Assembly: GCA_963921255.3 (NCBI GenBank)
Contig: CAWUEW020000003.1
Span: 62,001-126,000 of the forward strand
Reading direction: 5' to 3'
DNA from: JANSYL01 sp963921255
GTDB lineage: Bacteria; Pseudomonadota; Alphaproteobacteria; Rhodobacterales; Rhodobacteraceae
Length of the DNA stretch: 64,000 nt
Made by a program: the position numbers and the translations under genes. The first letter of the stretch is position 1. Every line of letters starts with the position of its first letter. The notes under the pieces were generated by a model. That model had not been told where the DNA came from and did no database searches. It saw nothing but the letters and a program-made list of their open reading frames with translations. This document shows positions 57,086 to 64,000 of the stretch, in pieces.

Positions 57086-57871
57086 ATGTTGGACTATGCA
57101 AACTTACTCAAGGATTGGCGCAAGCACAGGCGGCTGAGCCAGCTCAGCTTTGCGCTGGAGGCAGATGTGAGCGCGCGCCACATCTCGTTTCTGGAGACCG
57201 GTCGCGCCCGCCCCAGTGTGGAGATGGTCGTCCATCTCTGCGAGGTGCTCGATATGCCGGTCGATGCGCGCAATCAGATGATGACAGCGGCGGGCTTTGC
57301 GCCCCGCTACGCCAGCACCCCGCTGGACGATGCGGCGATGGCCCCCATCCGACAGGCCATCGACCATATGCTCGACCGGCACGCGCCCTATCCCGGGCTG
57401 GTTCTGGACCGCCATTGGAATGCCGTGAAACTCAACGCTCCGGCACAGTCTTTGTTTGCGCCTTTGGGGCTTGCGGAAGGGGATTGTTTTCTGGATCTCG
57501 TCACCCACCCTGTCATGCCCGAGGTGATCGAAAACTGGGCCGAGGTGGCGCATCACACCATGTTACGGCTGCGGGCCGAAAGCCTTGCGTCCGGGGGGCT
57601 GCCCCGCCTCGATGAGGCGGCAACGCGCCTGTCCAAGGTCGCGCAGACCGCCCAACCGGCAACGAACGCGCCGACGATTTCGACGATTTATCGGTTTGGC
57701 GACACCCGGCTGTCCCTGTTCGGGACGATCACGCAGTTCAGCACGGTCAACGACGAAACACTCGCCGACCTGAAGGTCGAGTTGTTTTATCCTGCCGACG
57801 CGGCCAGCGCCGAGTGGCTCAGGACCGCGCACGAGAGGTCCCTGTCATCGATCCGCGCGCCGTCCGGCTAG
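57086..57871 (+). CDS. XRE-family regulator with MmyB-like domain
   Basis: This 261-residue regulator begins with an XRE helix-turn-helix: LLKDWRKHRRLSQLSFALEA, VSARHISFLETGRARPS. An MmyB-like ligand-binding domain follows (DRHWNAVKLNAPAQSLFAPL, FLDLVTHPVMPEVIENWAEV, LSLFGTITQFSTVNDETLAD). Such proteins sense small hydrophobic ligands and often repress divergent genes. Its likely target is the membrane-protein pair on the opposite strand. The 3' end overlaps the MFS gene's 3' end by 27 bases. Confidence 0.9.
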   Translation: MLDYANLLKDWRKHRRLSQLSFALEADVSARHISFLETGRARPSVEMVVHLCEVLDMPVDARNQMMTAAGFAPRYASTPLDDAAMAPIRQAIDHMLDRHAPYPGLVLDRHWNAVKLNAPAQSLFAPLGLAEGDCFLDLVTHPVMPEVIENWAEVAHHTMLRLRAESLASGGLPRLDEAATRLSKVAQTAQPATNAPTISTIYRFGDTRLSLFGTITQFSTVNDETLADLKVELFYPADAASAEWLRTAHERSLSSIRAPSG

Positions 57872-59128
57872 GACGCCGATCAAGACCGCGGCGGCCACCA
57901 GGCACACGGCACCGGCGATCCACGCCGCAGGTGCGCCATAGAGATCGGCGACCGCCCCCGCCACGATCAGGCCCAGGGCCGCGCCGAGTTGCTGAACCAG
58001 CGACCGCAGCGACAACATGGTGGACCGTTGGCCGTCGTCCACGCAGCTGTGCAGAATGCTGCTGGCGGGGGTTTCAGACACACCGAGGAGCACGGAAAAC
58101 GCGATGAACACCACCACAAAGCCCACGATGTTGCCCTGCAAAGCCAGGGCGATCTGCACGCCCGCCATGGCGGCAAACGTCACCGCCAGCGTCACCGCAT
58201 GCCGCCGCTTGAACACCCGGCTGAAACGGGGGGACAGCCAGGCCCCCAACGCGATGGAAAAGAAATAGGTCGCCGTCAGGAGACCGATGACCGTGTTTGC
58301 ATACCCCGCCGCCAACATGGGCTTGGCATGGGTCGGCCAGATCACCTCGACCGGGTTGGTCGCCATCAGGAACAAGGCCAGCGCCGCCAGGAGGAGGGAC
58401 AATTCAGGATGCCGGAGCGCAAGAAGCCCCGCCTCCTTGATCACCGAGGGCACCCGGGCAAATCCCCGGGCAAGCGCACCGGGCGCGCGGGGGCGGGCGT
58501 CTTCCTGGATGGCAACAAGGGTATAGCCGAACACCCCGAGCATCACGGCAAAACTCGCCACGTAGGACACGTCATAGACGCTGAGACCCCGACGTGCGGC
58601 CGCTGCGCCGAACAGGTCTGGCAACAGCCCGCCCAGAACCGCCCCCACGGCCAGACCCATCGCGTTGGCCCACTGGGCCTGCGCAAGGGCGGGCTGCACG
58701 TCCACGCCGGGTGCGGCCGCTCTGAAGGTTTCAACGAACCAGGCATCCAGCGTGCCCGACCGCAAGGCCCGTCCAAATCCGATGAAGGCAAACGACAGCG
58801 CGAGCACGTAGAAATTCCGGGTCACCAGAAACAGACCAATGGACATCAGGCTCGCCACCACCGCCGCCAGAAAGACCGGCTTGCGCCCGACGGTGTCAGC
58901 CAATCCGCCGAAGGGAAGCTCCATCGCCATGGTCGTTACGGCGTAGACCCCGAACAGAAGCGCGATCTGAAAAAGGTCCATGTCCCGGTCGGTCAGCGCC
59001 AAGGCGACAACGGCAACCGTCAACCCCATCGCAAACCGATCGAGAAACTGGTGAACCTGAAACACCCGGATGTGTCGTCGGGCCGGCGCGGGCAGCGTGG
59101 CAAAGGAATACGCGGTGTCGGATACCAT
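57845..59128 (-). CDS. MFS transporter
   Basis: This 427-residue major facilitator protein probably has twelve helices. The first half shows FQVHQFLDRFAMGLTVAVVA and the MFS loop GLADTVGRKPVFLAAVVAS; the second shows ATYFFSIALGAWLSPRFSRV and KRRHAVTLAVTFAAMAGVQI. It is an exporter or uptake carrier of unknown substrate. I chose the ATG at 59128; the open frame extends to 59185. It converges on the XRE gene with overlapping ends, so expression of the two could interfere. Confidence 0.88.
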   Translation of the reverse strand: MVSDTAYSFATLPAPARRHIRVFQVHQFLDRFAMGLTVAVVALALTDRDMDLFQIALLFGVYAVTTMAMELPFGGLADTVGRKPVFLAAVVASLMSIGLFLVTRNFYVLALSFAFIGFGRALRSGTLDAWFVETFRAAAPGVDVQPALAQAQWANAMGLAVGAVLGGLLPDLFGAAAARRGLSVYDVSYVASFAVMLGVFGYTLVAIQEDARPRAPGALARGFARVPSVIKEAGLLALRHPELSLLLAALALFLMATNPVEVIWPTHAKPMLAAGYANTVIGLLTATYFFSIALGAWLSPRFSRVFKRRHAVTLAVTFAAMAGVQIALALQGNIVGFVVVFIAFSVLLGVSETPASSILHSCVDDGQRSTMLSLRSLVQQLGAALGLIVAGAVADLYGAPAAWIAGAVCLVAAAVLIGVLAGRRADR

Positions 59129-59227
59129 GGATGCACCATCGGCATTGCGGCCAGCCCGCACAACACCTTTGCCGCGCGCGCCCATCGCAAGACAGCGTAT
59201 CGCGGCCTGCTCCCATCCGGGACGTCC

Positions 59228-61714
59228 CTACGGCGCGGGCAACACGTCCATTGGGTCGATGAAGCCAAGGCCACGGGCGGTGGCAGCCGCTACATCGACG
59301 GCGCCGGGTTCCCCGTCCTCATAGACGACCAAAGCCCAACGCGACCGGTGATAGGCGGGCAACAGTCGCCCATCTTCCACAATTGGCCCGGTCACGAGGC
59401 CCAAATGCAGGTGATCCCCCCTCGGCGATCCCCGCGGCGGATAATCCATCACGAGACCGATCTGGGTTCCGGCCTGAATATTCCGCACCCACCGCGCCTC
59501 GTCATATGTGTCGACGTCTCCGACCAACGGGCCTTCCGGGCAGATCGTGCAGGTCATGTGGGCAAGGATCCAATCGCGCCCCTCCCGGTCTCTGAGAACC
59601 GCAAAGGTCTGAACCGGATCTGGTGCCGCCGCGGCGGTGATGCCCTGCCGATAGTAGATCAGATCACCGGAAACAGGGGCCAGGACAGGCGTGCCGACGA
59701 CGGCAGCGATGTCGGTCGCCGCGTGGAACCGTCCGGCGAAATAGGCATCCGGGTCCGAGTCTGGCCCTTCACCGTGGGCGCCGTAGTTGGCGCTGATCCA
59801 ACCACTCGGCACCGGGAAAATCGGCGCGGAGGGCGTCGCAGCCGGTGTGGCGTCGGCGCGGCACAAACGGAAGGTCTGGTCGTTCCGACGAAAGCTTTCC
59901 CGCCCATCCGGCACCATCTCGAACAGATACGAGACGGGCGTCTCTCCATAAAGGCAGTCCATGATAAGATGCGGGGTGCCGTTCACAACGTCGAACGTAT
60001 CGATTGGGCAGGTCTGCCCCGCCTGAGAGAATACGCCGTCCCGCAGGACAACACGTGACACCGCCGCTTGGTCCGCATCTGCGCCGCGTGCGCTTCCGTC
60101 GAAGGTCGGGCAGCCTGCGGGGTCTGTTGCATAGACCCCTTCCACAAGGTCGACAGGAAGGGTCGCGTTTGCCGAGTGCGCAACGGGCGGCGCGTCGACC
60201 GGGGCGCACAGTTGGCGCTCGAACCCATCGAAGAAGACCGAGGTTTCGGACAACATGGTCACAACCTCGGTCGTTTGAACGCGGATGTTTTCGCTGATGC
60301 AGGACAGGTCTGCGGCCAGATCGCGCCCCGCTTGCCGCACTGCGTCAATGTCGCAGGATGCGTGATCCCAAGACAGCGTGCCACCATCAATCGTCAAAGG
60401 ACGCACACCCGCCGCCACCGCGACATTATCGGGAACCGCGCCAGAATAGCCCGGGCAAAGACGCCGATCATGGGCATATACCCCGTCCGCAAGCGGCAAG
60501 ACCGCCGCAGATGGAGCACACAGCTCAAACCGCTGTCCCGCAGGTCCCGCAAACCCGGAGCCATCGACCTGCTGCAGAAGGACCGTCGATCGCTGTGGGT
60601 GGCCTTCTGCAAGGCAATCCATCTCAAGTGACAATCCCCGACCTTCTGGCGTCGCACGTGTGATGTCGCACGTGCTTTCCCCCCAACTCCATTCCCCGTC
60701 TCGAACGGTGGTTGTATGCAAGAATATCTCTTCGCCTGCCTCGATCAGTCGGGCAAAGGTCGCATCGGACATGGGCGGGCACCACAGTACGTCGGTTGCA
60801 TAGACGCCGTCGGGAAATGGCAGCTCCACGGGCGATCGACCGGCGCCGGGGCCACATGGCGCCGGTGCGTAGCTCACCTCTTCCGGGGCCAGTGCCCGCA
60901 CAAGGGGGTCAGACATCCGGTTGCTCTCCGGCAGACAATGCTCACGCTGAAAGCTTCGAAGGGCCTCCATCGTTCGGGGCCCTGCCGCGCCATCGACTGG
61001 ACCCGCGCCGTAGCCCATCAGGTTCAGCTGCCGTTGAAGTGATGCAACATCCGCGGCCCGCAGCAAACGGGCCGATTGGGCCGCGTTTCGATCTGTCAAA
61101 GGCAGCCAGCCAACGTGTTGGAAGCCGTATGTGCCCGGTCCCAGGTCGATATAATTGACACTCGTCGCGACGGGCGCACAGGCGCGGCACCCGTCGGTCA
61201 CGATGTCGGTGAAAACGAAACGCTGCACCCCGCCCGGCAAGGCACGCACCACTGCAATGCTCACCCGTCCGGATTCAAATGCTGTGGGGTGACGGCGCAG
61301 GATCGCGGTCACCGACGGATCACGCGGGGCCGTCCGCCTGAAGTTCAGTTCCGTGGCAAGGCGCGGACCCTCCGGTCCGTTGACCAAGGCGAACTGATAA
61401 TTGGTGTTCGCGAGGGTTGGGATGAAGATTTCCGCCACATCCATGGCCCCGGCTTCCTGAAACCCGACCAGAAGCGCCGGGGTGCTGCCGACGTCCCGAA
61501 AGATCAGGGCCGCCGCCAGGTCTCGCGCGCCCCGTGTCACGCCGGGTCTGTCGAAACAGGCCAGGTCCCCGACCGGCCCGGTCCGGTTCTGTTGCAAACA
61601 TAATCCGATCTCCGACTGGAGCGCCGGCGGAATAACGTCGCCCGGTCCGACCTCCTGCGCAGTGGTTGCCCTGGCCAAGCCGAGGGCGATCGCCAGAACG
61701 AGGGCCAATCGCAT
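59228..61714 (-). CDS. Secreted protein with peptidoglycan-binding domain, repeats and M23 peptidase-like domain
   Basis: This is an 828-residue exported protein with a signal peptide (MRLALVLAIALGLARATTAQ). Near residue 225-265 lies a peptidoglycan-binding domain (LQRQLNLMGYGAGPVDGAAG). Three repeats of about 115 residues follow, each starting like FPDGVYATDVLWC, LADGVYAHDRRLC or LVEGVYATDPAGC. The C-terminus is a LytM/M23-type domain with the zinc ligands in GRFHAATDIAAVVGTPVLAP and RGDHLHLGL. It should bind and perhaps cut peptidoglycan, or act as an activator if the site is imperfect. It follows a second large secreted protein on the same strand. Confidence 0.85.
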   Translation of the reverse strand: MRLALVLAIALGLARATTAQEVGPGDVIPPALQSEIGLCLQQNRTGPVGDLACFDRPGVTRGARDLAAALIFRDVGSTPALLVGFQEAGAMDVAEIFIPTLANTNYQFALVNGPEGPRLATELNFRRTAPRDPSVTAILRRHPTAFESGRVSIAVVRALPGGVQRFVFTDIVTDGCRACAPVATSVNYIDLGPGTYGFQHVGWLPLTDRNAAQSARLLRAADVASLQRQLNLMGYGAGPVDGAAGPRTMEALRSFQREHCLPESNRMSDPLVRALAPEEVSYAPAPCGPGAGRSPVELPFPDGVYATDVLWCPPMSDATFARLIEAGEEIFLHTTTVRDGEWSWGESTCDITRATPEGRGLSLEMDCLAEGHPQRSTVLLQQVDGSGFAGPAGQRFELCAPSAAVLPLADGVYAHDRRLCPGYSGAVPDNVAVAAGVRPLTIDGGTLSWDHASCDIDAVRQAGRDLAADLSCISENIRVQTTEVVTMLSETSVFFDGFERQLCAPVDAPPVAHSANATLPVDLVEGVYATDPAGCPTFDGSARGADADQAAVSRVVLRDGVFSQAGQTCPIDTFDVVNGTPHLIMDCLYGETPVSYLFEMVPDGRESFRRNDQTFRLCRADATPAATPSAPIFPVPSGWISANYGAHGEGPDSDPDAYFAGRFHAATDIAAVVGTPVLAPVSGDLIYYRQGITAAAAPDPVQTFAVLRDREGRDWILAHMTCTICPEGPLVGDVDTYDEARWVRNIQAGTQIGLVMDYPPRGSPRGDHLHLGLVTGPIVEDGRLLPAYHRSRWALVVYEDGEPGAVDVAAATARGLGFIDPMDVLPAP

Positions 61715-61877
61715 GTTCCAACCTTCCCGTGTGCTGCGCAGTAACGCTACGTTTTCCGCGTTCTGCCCGTCAACGACCGCGCTTCATTCGACGCCAAAGG
61801 CGACCCACGTGCTAAGCGGCACGCGCGTCCGCGCCGTCGTGAAGACGGGTGCGTGGTCCACCCTGGACGGGGGGCTG

Positions 61878-64000
61878 TCACCGTCCGGTTGGCGGCAGGG
61901 CGACGCGCAGATCAATAACGCTGTCCCGCCTGCTGTCGCCCGGTGGGTACAGGTAGTCGGCGGCGATGAAGCTCCATTGCGTCGCATCGACCGAGCACAT
62001 GCGGTAATTCCCCGCCGAAAACGGGGTGGACCCGCAGAGAAACTCGCAGCTGGTCCGCCGTTCCACGAGGGTCTCCCCCCCGCAGCGCATCATCTGGTGG
62101 TCACCGTAGCGCTGCCAGAAATCGAGGGCCTCCTGCCCCCATGTGCCCGCCATCCCGCGACGGGCTTCGGCCAGCACGGCGATGCGGTCCGCGATCGCGC
62201 GGCGCATCTCCTCTTGTTCTTCCGCCTCGGCACCGGTCGCTTCCCCGATCCGGGACGCCAGGAAGATGGACTCCGGACTGGGCGGACCGCTTCCCGAAGT
62301 GACAGCGACATTCGCGTCCATCCCGGGAACATAATAGACGTCGTCCCCGTTCCGCGCCGTTGCATAGCGGCGTTCCCGAAGGGCCTGCACCATTTGTTGA
62401 AGCTCGGCATCCCCGTCCAGCAGGTCCGCGCCGCCCGATGTTGCGACGGCGGTCTCCGCCACCACCAGCGCCACGTGGCGCGCGGCCTGCGCCCGGTATG
62501 TGTCAAGCGCGGTGTCGAGGGTGGATTGCATGCGACAAATCGATTGGCAAAGCGACACCCCCCATTTGTTGAACGCGGGAGTGTCCGGCCTCAGCCCCGC
62601 CCCCACGGCCCCTACACTTTGCAATTCCGCCTCCATGACCCTGATCTGCAGGAAGGCGTCAAAACAGGCGGCGCGAAGCTCTGGCAACAGGTTGGTGCAT
62701 CCATGCACCGCGCGGTCCTGCTCGGTGAAAGCGAAGGCGCCCTGTGCGGGCGGACCGGCCGGTTCGGGGTCCGTGACCGAGGAAACCCGCGGCGCCTCCG
62801 GCGCGTCCTCGGGGGTGCACACCGGCCGCACCCACCGCACATCCAGCCCCAGCCCAAGAAACAAGGCGCGGTCCGCGTTTCTGCGCATTTCCTCGCCATC
62901 AAGGATGGGACGCTGTATCACGTCCCTCGGACTGGGCGATACGATCACCTGCGGGACCTCGGGCACGTTGAGCGGCGTGAGTGCGCAGCGCGTCCAGACG
63001 CAATTATCAAGCATGATAAGGGCCTCGTAGCCCTGACGCACGATGTCCCGCGCCGCGTCGGCCTGCACACGCATGGCCAACACCCGCTCGAAAAACGCGT
63101 CGGCCTCCGTTCGCTCGCGACCGGCGACCTCCCGCAGCGCCTGCACCTCGGCCTCGCGTCGGGCCATCTCCCGCAACGCCACATCCCGCAATTCTCGACC
63201 AAGGAGGGCAACGAGGTTGGCCGAGAGCTTCGCCCGCTGCGCTCTGATCTCACTTAGATTTTCTGGCGCCAGATCTGCGAGGCGGTTCTGGGCCTCCAGT
63301 GCCTCGCCGATATTGTTGAGGTTCGACTTGGTCGTTCCGATCCGGTCGTAGGTTCCGACCACCGGCGTCAGACTGACCGTCTCGCGGAAGGCGACACTTT
63401 CGGCGGCGGTGCGATAGTAGACATCGCTGTCCTGCAACAGCCCCAGAAGATCCCGCGCAATCTCGTCAGCGGCACTGACCTGTCGAAGGACCCTGAAACG
63501 ACCCGCGTCAATGCTCATCCCGTCCCGCACGTCCAGCAGCAGGATGTTCATCTGGATGACAAGGGCGCTGATGCGCAGCACGCTGGATTGCCAGAACGCA
63601 ATGTTCGCGGCCTGGTCGACGGTGTCCTGGGCGATGTTCGCCTCCTCGTGAAACCGCGTCATCAGGTCGATCGAAAGACCGTGCAGGTGATCCATCCCCG
63701 AGGCGAACACATCCATCCGCGTGATGAACTCGGCCAGCTCCCGCGCGGACCGGGCGGCGGCAGCGCAATCGAAATCCGGGCAGGCCCCCGCCCTGCACTC
63801 CTCGGCGGACTGCCGCACCCCGACCATGCTGGCCCGAAGCGCGCGCATGTCGAAGACATCAATGTAGTCAAAAAGGGCGCCGTAGCGATCAATCTCGGCC
63901 CGCAGGCGCGCCTCGTCCGTCGTCGGATCCGCCTGCGCCACCGCCGTGCCCGCCTGAAGGCCGAGGAAAAGACACAGCACCAAAAGCGCCCAAAGGCCTG
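61878..64000 (-). CDS. Large secreted hypothetical protein, start beyond window
   Basis: This gene gives over 700 residues and runs off the right edge. The first visible codons read GLWALLVLCLFLGLQAGTAV, a hydrophobic core of a signal peptide ending near AVAQA, so only a few residues are missing. The body is helical (for example RAQRAKLSANLVALLGRELR and EMARREAEVQALREVAGRER) and cysteine-bearing, with several Cys pairs (ECRAGACPDFDCAAA). No domain is recognised. It lies 163 bases ahead of the M23-type gene in the same direction, so a joint envelope role is possible, but not shown. Confidence 0.75.
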   Translation of the reverse strand, partial: GLWALLVLCLFLGLQAGTAVAQADPTTDEARLRAEIDRYGALFDYIDVFDMRALRASMVGVRQSAEECRAGACPDFDCAAAARSARELAEFITRMDVFASGMDHLHGLSIDLMTRFHEEANIAQDTVDQAANIAFWQSSVLRISALVIQMNILLLDVRDGMSIDAGRFRVLRQVSAADEIARDLLGLLQDSDVYYRTAAESVAFRETVSLTPVVGTYDRIGTTKSNLNNIGEALEAQNRLADLAPENLSEIRAQRAKLSANLVALLGRELRDVALREMARREAEVQALREVAGRERTEADAFFERVLAMRVQADAARDIVRQGYEALIMLDNCVWTRCALTPLNVPEVPQVIVSPSPRDVIQRPILDGEEMRRNADRALFLGLGLDVRWVRPVCTPEDAPEAPRVSSVTDPEPAGPPAQGAFAFTEQDRAVHGCTNLLPELRAACFDAFLQIRVMEAELQSVGAVGAGLRPDTPAFNKWGVSLCQSICRMQSTLDTALDTYRAQAARHVALVVAETAVATSGGADLLDGDAELQQMVQALRERRYATARNGDDVYYVPGMDANVAVTSGSGPPSPESIFLASRIGEATGAEAEEQEEMRRAIADRIAVLAEARRGMAGTWGQEALDFWQRYGDHQMMRCGGETLVERRTSCEFLCGSTPFSAGNYRMCSVDATQWSFIAADYLYPPGDSRRDSVIDLRVALPPTGR

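Overview
The window looks like chromosomal DNA from a marine Roseobacter-group alphaproteobacterium (Rhodobacterales). The evidence is the high GC content, the ethylmalonyl-CoA pathway genes ccr and ecm, a bacterial ALDH16, an H-NS/HvrA-type protein, an xdhABC plus BMP-type ABC transporter operon, and GC-rich palindromic intergenic elements. No tRNA, rRNA or CRISPR array was seen. The genus cannot be fixed from sequence reading alone.

Layout. 1-5.4 kb: a dipeptide/oligopeptide ABC transporter on the minus strand, interrupted by an acidic secreted beta-helix-like gene that has a strong hairpin on each side. 5.5-7.9 kb: a sulfotransferase, small membrane proteins and a possible structured RNA. 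8-12.4 kb: a deoC - small membrane protein - ALDH16 operon, divergent from rpe. 12.5-14.7 kb: two secreted proteins, one with three exact-length cysteine-rich repeats behind an FNR-like site. 14.7-20 kb: ccr, a PlsB-like acyltransferase and ecm. 20-28.7 kb: H-NS-like protein, deoD, an aldo/keto reductase, a dimethylglycine/sarcosine dehydrogenase-type flavoprotein, a cyclic-nucleotide-binding patatin, a DUF938 methyltransferase and an amino-acid oxidase-type flavoprotein. 28.8-38.8 kb: a tightly overlapping purine operon (xdhA, xdhB, xdhC, ABC ATPase, two permeases, a K+ channel, BMP binding protein). 39-40.3 kb: an ArsR/SRPBCC cassette with two matching operators. 40.4-43.9 kb: dnaE. 44-49 kb: a short-chain dehydrogenase gene split by a transposon. 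49-59 kb: regulators (two LysR, one XRE), methyltransferases, MATE and MFS exporters and small membrane proteins. 59-64 kb: two large secreted proteins, one ending in an M23-type peptidase domain.

The most notable feature is a 3,478-bp IS1595-family transposon at 44904-48381. It has perfect 23-bp terminal inverted repeats and a perfect 8-bp target duplication (CTTCAAAT). Besides the transposase it carries an M.EcoRI-type adenine methyltransferase, a DUF262-HNH nuclease whose start overlaps the methyltransferase stop, and a 56-codon ORF. I interpret this as a mobile modification/restriction or modification-gated defence module. Excising the element and one duplication copy restores a 294-residue SDR exactly in frame, so the insertion looks recent.

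Three genes (K+ channel, SRPBCC protein, methyltransferase) each carry a one-base frameshift in a G/C run. These are either real lesions or sequencing errors. xdhB contains, in frame, a copy of an intergenic repeat that also occurs at 28.7 kb.
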